Assembly: GCF_030732845.1 (NCBI RefSeq)
Contig: NZ_JASHKA010000004.1
Coordinates: forward strand, 124,001 to 188,000
Length of the DNA stretch: 64,000 bases
Origin: Roseibium sp. MMSF_3544
GTDB lineage: Bacteria; Pseudomonadota; Alphaproteobacteria; Rhizobiales; Stappiaceae
Direction of reading: 5' to 3'
Below, one piece after another: positions 26,223-33,741 of the stretch. Position 1 is the first letter of the stretch. The number at the start of each line of letters is the position of its first letter. The notes beneath the pieces were generated by a model, which saw nothing but the letters and a program-made list of their open reading frames with translations, ran no database searches and was not told the DNA's origin. The position numbers and the translations under genes are program-made.

Positions 26223-27547
26223 GCTTCGCGACCGGACATTTCGGCGGTGCGCCAGGTGCGCATGCGCGGGTCGGTGTGCCGGTCAGAAGTCTCGGCAACG
26301 GCGCTCTGTGGCTGGCCGCCTTCCTGTCCGGTTTCGTGATCGAGGAACCGGCCCCTTATGAACTCTACATGGTGCTGCTTTCCGTTGTCTGGCTGGCCTG
26401 CGGGCTAAAGCTGCGCCCGGAGTTCGGCCCGCTGATCATTTGCCTGATGCTCTATATCGCAGGCGGCCTTGCCTCCGTGCCGATGTCCGACGACCTCGGC
26501 GAAGCGGCCATGTACATCGCCGTCACAAGTTTTCTTGCCATCACCGCCATTTTCTACGCGGCGATCCTGGCGGACGATCCGCAACGCTTCCGCATCATCC
26601 AGAACGGCTACACGGTCAGCGCGGTTTTTGTCTCACTGATCGGCATAGCCGGGTACTTCCAGCTGTTTCCCGGCGCCGACTATTTCACACTTTACGACCG
26701 GGCACGCGGTACGTTCCAGGATCCGAACGTGTTCGGTCCCTTCCTGGTACTGCCGGCGCTCTTGCTGATCCAGAAGCTGCTGCGCCATTCGTTTTTCAAA
26801 AATGTGCTGCTGCTGGTGCCGCTGACAATCCTTCTCCTCGGCATTTTCCTGAGCTTTTCCCGCGGGGCGTGGGTCGTTCTGTTTGCCGGTGTGCTGATTG
26901 TCTATTTCCTGGCACTGGTGACGGAACAGAGCAACCGGCGCCGGGGCCGCCTTCTGCTGCTCGGGATTGCCGGCAGCCTCGGCGTTTTCGCATTGCTCCT
27001 GGCGGCGCTTTCCATCGACACGGTTGCCGAAATGTTCGAGCAGCGCGCGCGCCTCGTCCAGGACTATGACAGCTCCCGTCTCGGCCGGTTTGCGCGCTAC
27101 TACTACGGATTTCAGCTGGTGATGGAGTATCCGCTCGGCCTCGGCCCGCTGCAGTTCCGCAACTATTTCCCCGAGGACGAACACAACGTTTATCTGAAGG
27201 GGTACACCACCTACGGCTGGCTCGGCGGCACGGCCTACATCGCGCTGGCCATCTGGACGCTGTGTGCGCTCGTACCGCTGTTGTTCAAATCCAGACCCTG
27301 GACAGGGTTCACACACTGTGTCTTCGCCGTTTTCGCCGCACACCTGATCCTGTCCGTCATCATCGACACCGACCGCTGGCGGCACATGTATATGCTCTAC
27401 GGTCTGGCGTGGGGCATGATCGCGACCGACAGGATCGAACAACGGCGGTTCCGCGCCCAGAGAGCCGGCCGGGATCGACTGGATGGGCAAACAAACAACT
27501 CCAGGCCAATAAGCAGCTTGCGCTCTCACAGCGAACAAGCTAGGTAG
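26219..27547 (+). CDS. O-antigen ligase / Wzy-like polysaccharide polymerase
   Basis: Polytopic membrane protein of 442 residues with about ten to twelve transmembrane helices and a large loop near 310-340. The Wzy_C domain is marked by TFQDPNVFGPFLVLPALLL near 165 and FSRGAWVVL near 210, then the periplasmic EDEHNVYLKGYTTYGWLG segment near 320 with the conserved His. I place the start at TTG 26219, overlapping the previous stop (TTGA), because upstream codons lie wholly inside the preceding gene. It is the last gene of the exopolysaccharide operon and ends just before a tRNA gene. A Wzx flippase is not in this window. Confidence 0.88.
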   Translation: MSFATGHFGGAPGAHARVGVPVRSLGNGALWLAAFLSGFVIEEPAPYELYMVLLSVVWLACGLKLRPEFGPLIICLMLYIAGGLASVPMSDDLGEAAMYIAVTSFLAITAIFYAAILADDPQRFRIIQNGYTVSAVFVSLIGIAGYFQLFPGADYFTLYDRARGTFQDPNVFGPFLVLPALLLIQKLLRHSFFKNVLLLVPLTILLLGIFLSFSRGAWVVLFAGVLIVYFLALVTEQSNRRRGRLLLLGIAGSLGVFALLLAALSIDTVAEMFEQRARLVQDYDSSRLGRFARYYYGFQLVMEYPLGLGPLQFRNYFPEDEHNVYLKGYTTYGWLGGTAYIALAIWTLCALVPLLFKSRPWTGFTHCVFAVFAAHLILSVIIDTDRWRHMYMLYGLAWGMIATDRIEQRRFRAQRAGRDRLDGQTNNSRPISSLRSHSEQAR

Positions 27548-27555
27548 GTCTCGTT

Positions 27556-27632
27556 CGGGCAGTAGCGCAGCCTGGTAGCGCACTTCACTGGGGGTGAAGG
27601 GGTCGTCGGTTCAAATCCGGCCTGCCCGACCA
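27556..27632 (+). tRNA. tRNA-Pro (anticodon GGG)
   Basis: A 77-nt cloverleaf with encoded CCA. Acceptor arms CGGGCAG (27556-27562) and CTGCCCG (27622-27628) pair perfectly; the anticodon stem is CTTCA/TGAAG with loop CTGGGGG, anticodon GGG; the T arm is GTCGG-TTCAAAT-CCGGC. It begins eight bases after the polymerase gene stop and marks the left edge of an accessory stretch. Confidence 0.95.
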
Positions 27633-27664
27633 ACAATCTCAATCACTTAGCAACTTCAGTTGGT

Positions 27665-27692
27665 TTTCATTGCAATGAAACTGCAATGAAAC
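27665..27692. repeat. 16-bp perfect palindrome merged with an 11-bp tandem repeat
   Basis: TTTCATTGCAATGAAA (27665-27680) is a perfect palindrome. It overlaps two back-to-back copies of TGCAATGAAAC (27671-27681 and 27682-27692). The unit lies 33 bp after the tRNA-Pro gene, a position often used by integrases or their accessory proteins. Its role here is unknown. Confidence 0.6.
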
Positions 27693-27794
27693 CGGGTTTC
27701 GCAATGGCTCTCATTCTTACAGCTTCTACTGCAAAAAACCCGACAATCCGCGCTCGGCCCCGTACTTGACGGACCGGTCTTGGTTTTAAGCGGT

Positions 27795-27900
27795 AACTCC
27801 GCTTTGCGCAGCCAATCTAAAAGTTCGACTGCTACCCCACAGGTCCCAAAAGCAGCCGTCCGTTGTGAACGAACAGAAGGGGCAATTCGGACAAAACTGC
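27795..27900. repeat. Dispersed intergenic repeat, copy A
   Basis: Contains the family core: CCGCTTTGCGC, then TTCGACTGCTACCCCACAGG, CCCAAAAGCAGCCGTCCGTT and GTGAACGAACAGAAGGGG. It shares ordered blocks with copies near 28845, 33575 and 35965. The 275-bp gap after the tRNA holds this repeat and the palindrome, and no gene that I can see. Confidence 0.65.
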
Positions 27901-27907
27901 CGTTCGT

Positions 27908-28699
27908 TTAGAGATCTCGATAGCTGATTAGTTCGATGCCGAGTTGATCAACTCGTTCACGCAACGCAGGGCTTGTGAGTGTTTCCAGGCAGGTCACGCG
28001 ATCTTCTGCCGCGTCTTCGTATCCACTATGGCCGGTCACGGACAATTCTGGTGACGTGATAGCTGGATGGTCAATGAAGATATGTGTGCCCTGATCAAGT
28101 TCTTCGAGTTGATGCACGAAGGCTTTAACCCGCTGCCCGGTATCCCTTGGAAACTTGGGATACCCTTCGATCCTTGGCAGACCATGGCCAAAAGCGTCAT
28201 CATCGAGACCGTATTCGAGGCAGAGATCAGAGATGACATCACCGAGTCTCGCGTCGAAGTCTTTGAAGTGTTTCAGCATATGCGAGCTTACGTGTGAAAC
28301 GTTTTGGAACATTTCGATCCCAAGCACGATTTGAGCTCTGAATTCGCTAGCGATTTCGTCCAGTAACCAGTCGACCTCCGACAAACTTCGTCTGTTATCT
28401 CCGTCCCTTGGCGTCAGCAGCGGAAGGAAATCTCCGCGTTCATCGACGAGGCTTCTCGCTTGGGTGATAGGTCGCCACTTTACCGCATCCCATTCACTCG
28501 TCAGGGTCAAATGAATACCGATGTCCACTTCCGGTTGACCATTGAGTATCTGCGCTGCGTGTGAAGTCCACGCGCACGGCATCATGACCTCAACGCTCCG
28601 TGCAATTCCTTTGGTACAAGCGCGCAGACATCCGATGTTGGAGGACCAACTCGATCCTGCGTCATCTGCTCGCACAAGTAATCGAATCTCGCGACTCAT
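27908..28699 (-). CDS. ChbG/HpnK-family deacetylase (YdjC-like)
   Basis: Probable carbohydrate N-deacetylase of 263 residues. Metal-binding positions of the family are visible: RADDAGSS near residue 11 (Asp-Asp), DIGIHLTLTSEW near 62 with the conserved His, and SHVSSHMLKHF near 137 with His residues. EGYPKFPRDT and IDHPAITSPEL follow in the C-terminal half. The ATG at 28699 is preferred to a GTG one codon earlier. No signal peptide, so it is cytoplasmic. It is isolated, flanked by intergenic repeats on both sides, which suggests recent arrival. The substrate is unknown. Confidence 0.85.
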   Translation of the reverse strand: MSREIRLLVRADDAGSSWSSNIGCLRACTKGIARSVEVMMPCAWTSHAAQILNGQPEVDIGIHLTLTSEWDAVKWRPITQARSLVDERGDFLPLLTPRDGDNRRSLSEVDWLLDEIASEFRAQIVLGIEMFQNVSHVSSHMLKHFKDFDARLGDVISDLCLEYGLDDDAFGHGLPRIEGYPKFPRDTGQRVKAFVHQLEELDQGTHIFIDHPAITSPELSVTGHSGYEDAAEDRVTCLETLTSPALRERVDQLGIELISYRDL

Positions 28700-28702
28700 C
28701 AC

Positions 28703-29116
28703 TTAATCCCAGCACTATTAATAAGGTCAGAATTGCACGCGGAGACTTGCAGTGCACGTAGACGAGTTGTCATACATTGTCGCAACGCTGAAACAGAAAC
28801 CAAGGGCTCTAACCAGACGTTCGCCGCATAAGAGTAAAATGACGGCTTTGCGCCCGCAATTTAGACGTGCGATTGCTACCTCGCTGTTCCCAAAAAGCAG
28901 TCGTCCGTTGTGAACGGACTGAAGGGGGCAAAGCGGACGAAGCAGACCTTTGAATATCGGGTTTCGCTCGAGCAAAAAAACCCTTCGCCGGCGCAGACTG
29001 TAATTTGCCCTAATGCGGTACAAATCGCCAAAGCGGTCATTGAATATGACCCTCCTCGCTGGAAAGATGGATCCGTGCGTATAATCGCGTTAAAGGCGCG
29101 AACTCTTTGCGCCCAC
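28703..29116. repeat. Dispersed intergenic repeat, copy B, in a gene-free stretch
   Basis: From about 28800 to 28945 it carries the longest copy of the repeat family: GGGCTCTAACCAGACGTTCGC, GACGGCTTTGCGCCCGCAAT, AAAAAGCAGTCGTCCGTTGT and GAACGGACTGAAGGGGGCAA. After it, 29004-29085 in the plus direction reads QIAKAVIEYDPP, faintly like the end of a DJ-1/PfpI protein. I see no intact gene here. Confidence 0.6.
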
Positions 29117-30025
29117 TCAGTTCCGGAGCTGTGCCGAAGCTTGTGCCAAGCCGTGGGCCAATCGGTCGAAGACAAGTCGTATGCGCTTGCTCGTCCGCAA
29201 TTCGCGATGCGTCACCAACCAAACCGGAATTTGCGGCGTAGGTAGGTCGGGCAATACGCGTTCGAGGTCCGGTTCAGGATCACAGAGTGCAACAGGCAGC
29301 AGCGACAGTCCAAAACCGGCCTTTAGGCATCCTGAAATGACCACGCCTGAGTCGCTGGTTACAACGAAGCTGTCCTGTGTCAGGGGAATTCCAAGACTTC
29401 GTAACGTCGATAGCAGGCCCTCGCCACTTGGAATACCGATAAATGCATGATCAGCAGCGTCGCGTGGAGTGCTCGGCCTTTCAACCGCCTCGAAGTAAGT
29501 TCGCGACCCATATAGACCAGTTGGCAGATCGGCAACATGTCGGGCGATGAGCTCAGGCTGTTCGGGGCGAACATGCCGAACAGCAATGTCCGCCTCTCTG
29601 CTTAGGAGGTCTTTGATATCGTTGGATGGCAGAAGTTCAGGCCGGATTCCTGGCGCCGACTTCCGCAACGGCGAGAGAAGACTCGGGATGAGGCCCACAG
29701 CCAACATGTCCGAGGCCGTGATCCGCACCCTGCCTGAAACCTCTGCTGATTGCCCGATTGCAGCCATTGAGATCATCGTTGCCGCGTCGCTCATGGCGCG
29801 TACATGATGAAGCAGGCTTTCGCCCGCCTCTGTCAATCGCGGACCCTTCACGCTGCGTTCCAGAAGCGTCACGCCAAGCCGATCCTCAAGTTCTGCTATC
29901 TGGCGCCCTATCGTTGGTTGCGTGGTTTTCAAGACGCGTGCGGCGGCACTAAACGTGCCTTCTTCAACAGTCGCCAGAAAGGCCCGCACCTGGTTCCAGT
30001 CGAAGGAGATTGCATCCCAGTTCAT
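29117..30025 (-). CDS. LysR-family transcriptional regulator
   Basis: A 302-residue regulator with an N-terminal winged helix-turn-helix (about 10-70: NQVRAFLATVEEGTFSAAAR, TTQPTIGRQIAELEDRLG) and a LysR substrate-binding domain (about 95-295) that has VSGRVRITASDMLAVGLIP and LKAGFGLSLLPVALCD. Size and order are standard. It is divergent from the methyltransferase gene at 30156, with 130 bp between starts, so that gene is a candidate target. The inducer is unknown. Repeats lie downstream of it. Confidence 0.92.
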   Translation of the reverse strand: MNWDAISFDWNQVRAFLATVEEGTFSAAARVLKTTQPTIGRQIAELEDRLGVTLLERSVKGPRLTEAGESLLHHVRAMSDAATMISMAAIGQSAEVSGRVRITASDMLAVGLIPSLLSPLRKSAPGIRPELLPSNDIKDLLSREADIAVRHVRPEQPELIARHVADLPTGLYGSRTYFEAVERPSTPRDAADHAFIGIPSGEGLLSTLRSLGIPLTQDSFVVTSDSGVVISGCLKAGFGLSLLPVALCDPEPDLERVLPDLPTPQIPVWLVTHRELRTSKRIRLVFDRLAHGLAQASAQLRN

Positions 30026-30155
30026 GCATCCACGTATAGCAGTTGTTCAATTTTCGGCAATCGACTGTTTGCTGATGCATGGCGATAAGCGCACCAACGG
30101 ATCGGTGTGCCCCGGTTCTGTATCTACCGATCTCGCAAGTGGACTTGAAAAAATA

Positions 30156-30971
30156 ATGAACATCCTCAGCAAAGTCGAACCGTGGAACATGGTTGCCGAA
30201 GGCTATGCCATTGCGGCGGGCGATCTCTTTCGTGCCTACAGCCAAGCAACGCTATTGCACGCCCAAGTCGGTCCCGAAATGTATGTCGCCGACATTGCCT
30301 GTGGTCCGGGAACGCTCACGACACTTTTGGCAGAGCGTGGCGCGAAGGTGGCGGCCGTCGATTTCTCGCACGAGATGTTGGCCATTCTCGAGCAGCATAT
30401 TCTTGATAACTCCGTGTCCGGTGTCTCGCTCCATCAGGCCGATGGCCAAAACTTGCCGTTTCCTGACGATGAATTTGACATCTCGTTTTCACTCTTTGGT
30501 CTTATGTTCTTTCCAGACCGAACCAAGGGGTACGCCGAGATGCTCCGCATCCTTTGTCCCGGTGGATGGGGCTATGTGTCGAGTTGGTCGAAACTGTCCG
30601 ACTCGCCGCTGTTCTCGGTTATGGCAGAAACGATCTATCGGATAGACCCCGCACGGGCTGCGCCACACTATGACATTACGTCACTCGAAAACCCCGACGT
30701 TATGGAATCCGAGATGATCGCCGCTGGTTTTCAAGATGTGACCATCAGCAGACTGGAGCATGGAAGTCTATTCAGGTCTGCCGAAGCGCTATGGAACAGC
30801 TTTGTCGCTGCTAGTGCGCCCATCACGTTTCTCAAATCGCAGATGCCCGAAGAGGTTTGGCGAGCGAAGACCGAAGAAGCACTCCGCTACATTCGTAAGC
30901 AAGCCGGTCCATTTCCGGTGCAACTCGGCACTGTTGCCTGGCTCGGAAGCGGACGGAAGCCCCTTGACTGA
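30156..30971 (+). CDS. Class I SAM-dependent methyltransferase (UbiE-like)
   Basis: A 271-residue methyltransferase. The SAM-binding glycine loop is VADIACGPGTLTTLLAERG near residue 45-63, followed by the acidic strand end VAAVDFS near 68 and the adenine-site motif QADGQNLPFPDDEFD near 95-110. FSLFGLMFFPDRTKGYAEM and RILCPGGWGYVSSW are motif-III-like. The C-terminal half probably forms the acceptor site. The start at 30156 is chosen because sequence upstream lies in the LysR promoter gap; the ribosome site is weak. It is divergent from a LysR gene that may control it. The substrate is unknown. Confidence 0.87.
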   Translation: MNILSKVEPWNMVAEGYAIAAGDLFRAYSQATLLHAQVGPEMYVADIACGPGTLTTLLAERGAKVAAVDFSHEMLAILEQHILDNSVSGVSLHQADGQNLPFPDDEFDISFSLFGLMFFPDRTKGYAEMLRILCPGGWGYVSSWSKLSDSPLFSVMAETIYRIDPARAAPHYDITSLENPDVMESEMIAAGFQDVTISRLEHGSLFRSAEALWNSFVAASAPITFLKSQMPEEVWRAKTEEALRYIRKQAGPFPVQLGTVAWLGSGRKPLD

Positions 30972-31054
30972 ACCGCACCGTCGCAGACCGGCCTGACCCG
31001 ATCACCTTAAGCGTGCGTGTCTGCACCGCTTTTTGACCAAAGAATGAACACACG

Positions 31055-31466
31055 ATGCGCACTGAAGACGTACATACGAAGCTTTCGACCCTTTGGCCGT
31101 TCATATTGCTTAACGCTGATGTGTTGCGAACTCCACCAACTCGTGATGCCTGGGTACTTGGAAACCATCATGACTGGTTGGCTCAACGGTATGGGGACAC
31201 CCCCCAAATTGATGCTGTTTGGCGCCGTTGTGCTCTCCGTTCCGATTGCGATGGTGCCGTCGTCTATGCTGTCGCAGTGTCAGTTTGCACGGCCGCTCAC
31301 CTTCTTTGCTGCTCTGATGACCACTGTGACTGTGATCCCTCCCGCGCCCATCGACCTCGGTGTCACATATCGACTTGTTCTCCAGCGCATGGAGATCGTT
31401 GCAGTCGCCTGGCGGTGGATGCCAAGGTCCGAGACGTTAGGCGTCGCTCCGGCGCTTGGAGACTAG
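31055..31466 (+). pseudogene. DUF6326-like small membrane protein, frameshifted
   Basis: The frame from ATG 31055 starts like a DUF6326 protein (EDVHTKLSTLWPFILLNADV) and then turns into non-protein-like sequence. From about 31127 a different frame carries on with membrane-protein text: HQLVMPGYLETIMTGW, KLMLFGAVVLSVPIAMV, FFAALMTTVTVIPPAPIDLG, VLQRMEIVAVAWRW. The two halves join naturally if one indel occurred between about 31120 and 31145. The 3' frame ends at TAG 31464-31466, just before the next methyltransferase start. Intact homologues have about four transmembrane helices. Confidence 0.65.
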
Positions 31467-31470
31467 AGCG

Positions 31471-32112
31471 ATGACATACACGACAAATACAGACGACCGG
31501 ATGATCCGTCTCTATGATCGCCTGGCCCCTGTCTATGATCGCCTCCACCAACGCTGGCTGCGATTTGCCGGTGGTGAGGCGCAAGCCGCGCTGGAGGCAG
31601 CGGTGCGTGTCGGGATGACTGAAGAGGCGAAGCTTCTGGACGCCGGTTGCGGCACTGGACGATTTGCGCGCGGCTTGCTTGCCTGTGGCATCACCCCAAA
31701 ACAGATCACGCTGCTGGACCCATCCGAAGCGATGCTGTCTCGTTGCTCCGATCTGCCGGTCCGTCGGTCGCGCGGTCGACTGGAAGCTATGCCATTCCCG
31801 GATTCCAGCTTTGACTTGGTGACGAGCGCATGGGTGGTTGAAACGGTATCGGAGCCAAGCGATGCTTTGCGCGAACTATGCCGCGTCCTACGGCCAGGCG
31901 GTATCCTGTGCCTCACATTCTGCGCCGAGAAACCCTTTCGCGGCTTCGTGGATTGGGTCATGTACCGAGGCCTCTCGCTCCGACACACAGGACGGTTCCT
32001 GAACATTGAAGACATCAAACGCAGTCTGAAAGGCGCGATGACGTGTGAAGTGCAGACCCTGCCGTCAGCAGGCCCCGCCGCCACGCTGATCGCCCGGCGA
32101 TGCGGTGCGTGA
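31471..32112 (+). CDS. Class I SAM-dependent methyltransferase
   Basis: A 213-residue methyltransferase of the Methyltransf_11 type. Visible: helix YDRLAPVYDRLHQRW before the fold, the SAM loop LLDAGCGTGRFARGLLACG near 55-73, ITLLDPSEAMLSRC near 80, RLEAMPFPDSSFDLVTSAWV near 107-126 and RVLRPGGILCLTF near 145. GGAG lies 9 nt before the ATG at 31471. It starts 4 bp after the broken DUF6326 gene and may once have been cotranscribed with it. No further clue to its substrate. An 800-bp stretch without intact genes follows. Confidence 0.85.
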   Translation: MTYTTNTDDRMIRLYDRLAPVYDRLHQRWLRFAGGEAQAALEAAVRVGMTEEAKLLDAGCGTGRFARGLLACGITPKQITLLDPSEAMLSRCSDLPVRRSRGRLEAMPFPDSSFDLVTSAWVVETVSEPSDALRELCRVLRPGGILCLTFCAEKPFRGFVDWVMYRGLSLRHTGRFLNIEDIKRSLKGAMTCEVQTLPSAGPAATLIARRCGA

Positions 32113-32295
32113 TCCACGCGACTGAGCCGTCCCTTATGGATTTGATCTTGCGGGCCGTAGACCACCAATAGCCCTAAAAAAAGATTTTTCGATGACTGGT
32201 TCAAACCCGCCGCTTACTCGCGGACAAAAAAAGCCATAGATCTTCGGGCATCTTGGGTACGCCCTTGCCTTAATGGCAGATCATGGCCTGATCAT

Positions 32296-32625
32296 GCACT
32301 CTCAGTGTTGATCGAACTAGGGGCGTATCAGATCAGTTTATGTGTTTGTTGCGTGGGCTTGCATCTGAGCCGAGCACGAAAAAACGGCGACTCACAGGGA
32401 AAGGTCGACACGCTTGTCGTCTGGCGCGAGGTTGATCATCTTTCACCTGCCGAACAGGCAGTACTCGCTTAGACGGAAGCGTTGACTTGCCTCGATCGTG
32501 GCACTGATCTTTCCAGTTTGCGTACGGCGTTGCGGGTGCACTATTCGAAGAAGGCGACCTCGGTAGTCACCGCAGACCTCGGTATCATCAATCTCTGGAA
32601 CCGAGTGAAAAAGCCGAAGCACTGA
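32296..32625 (+). pseudogene. Carboxymuconolactone decarboxylase/AhpD-like gene with in-frame stop
   Basis: One reading frame gives LIELGAYQISLCVCCVGLHL, then KNGDSQGKVDTLVVWREVDH, LSPAEQAVLA, a TAG stop at 32470-32472, and TEALTCLDRG onward to GIINLWNRVKK before TGA at 32623-32625. In AhpD-like proteins the stop position is Trp in the motif LAWTEAL, so TGG has become TAG. The catalytic CxxC region is CVCC. No good start codon is visible, so the 5' end is also decayed. The rest of the gap from 32113 to 32914 shows nothing else I can support. Confidence 0.65.
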
Positions 32626-32914
32626 CGGGGACCATTCGCCAGCAACAGGTGGAACTGCGAGGCTCATATATCTGGGCCACGTTACAATCGATGTTAGACG
32701 ACGAGCCCTGATACGGATTTCTTAGTCGTTACCAAAGTCGGCGTTCCGCATTCCAAGCTTGACCAGAACGGGCAAAGACCGATGAAAGCTCGCAAGCACA
32801 ATACTAACTTCAAGGATTTGTGATCGCGTAAGCGTTTTGCTCGAGACCCACCACCCAATTTGAGCCGTACTCATATCTGGAGAAGGCGGAGAAAGAACAC
32901 TAGAGGAAGCTGTC

Positions 32915-33388
32915 TTGAAACAAGAAATCACATTTGCTCGGCTGTCGGAAATCGAGCCAACAGAGATTGCAGCTCACATGTCTGACCCTCGGGTGGCAGA
33001 GCACATGCCGCTTCTGACAACTAAGTGGGACGTTGAGGCCGCGGAAAAGTTTGTCGTTCACAAGGAGCAGTGTTGGACCCGTGATGGACTTGGGCACTGG
33101 GCTTTTTTAGCCAATGAAAAATACGTAGGATGGGGAGGCTTCCAAAAGGAAGGTGACGAGTGGGATTTCGGACTGGTACTACGTCCGGATGCTTTCGGTC
33201 TGGGGAGGCAAATCTCGAAAAAGGCACTAGATTTTGCCGTTGCTGACGGACGCATCCCGTACGTGACATTTCTTTTGCCGCCATCTCGAAAGAACTTGGG
33301 CGCACTCGCAAGGCTTGGCGCGAAACAGGTGGGTGAGGTCACGTATGAAGGCGCAAAGTTTCTCAAATTTCGTCTCGAGACTGCATAA
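32915..33388 (+). CDS. GNAT-family N-acetyltransferase
   Basis: A 157-residue acetyltransferase of the Acetyltransf_3 type. The fold is marked by FARLSEIEPTEIAAHMSDPR at the start, GHWAFLANEKYVGWGGF in the central sheet, the acetyl-CoA stretch GLVLRPDAFGLGRQISKKAL near 95 and PPSRKNLGALARLGAKQVGE near 125. The start is a TTG at 32915 with AGAGGAAG just upstream. It is an isolated gene between a decayed region and a repeat copy. The acceptor is unknown; the remote RimJ/RimL relationship says only that it modifies an amine. Confidence 0.82.
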   Translation: MKQEITFARLSEIEPTEIAAHMSDPRVAEHMPLLTTKWDVEAAEKFVVHKEQCWTRDGLGHWAFLANEKYVGWGGFQKEGDEWDFGLVLRPDAFGLGRQISKKALDFAVADGRIPYVTFLLPPSRKNLGALARLGAKQVGEVTYEGAKFLKFRLETA

Positions 33389-33741
33389 CCGCACCTTGCC
33401 TCGACTCGTGATTGCGCACACGACCTGTACACATCGCATGAATGACCGATTTTCGGGCTGCGTTGCAGCATCAGGCATTATGCATTTGTTGCAAACTTGC
33501 TGTTGTTTGCACTCACAGCGAAACCTTCAAACTCAAAACTATGGCTCTAACCGAACGCTCGCCGCGCTGAAAACAAACGACGGCTTTGCGCCGCCATTTA
33601 GGACGTTCGCTGTTTCACGAGCTCATCCCGAAAGCCGACAATCGTTGTGATCAGAGCATATGGCCGCATTGCGAGAAAAGTAGACCTGTCGACGATTGGT
33701 TCCTTTTTTGGGCCATTGTAGCGAGGACCTTGCAAGTTCGT
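33389..33741. repeat. Gene-free stretch with dispersed repeat copy C
   Basis: From about 33541 to 33650 it has repeat blocks in the same order as copy B: GGCTCTAACCGAACGCTCGC, GACGGCTTTGCGCCGCCATT and AGGACGTTCGCTG. The end of the copy is diverged. No gene is visible in the remaining sequence. Confidence 0.55.

Noticed and set aside
29004-29085. Fragment like the C-terminus of a DJ-1/PfpI protein (QIAKAVIEYDPP)
   Set aside because: The match is about a dozen residues with no flanking support; it would need a translated search to be accepted.
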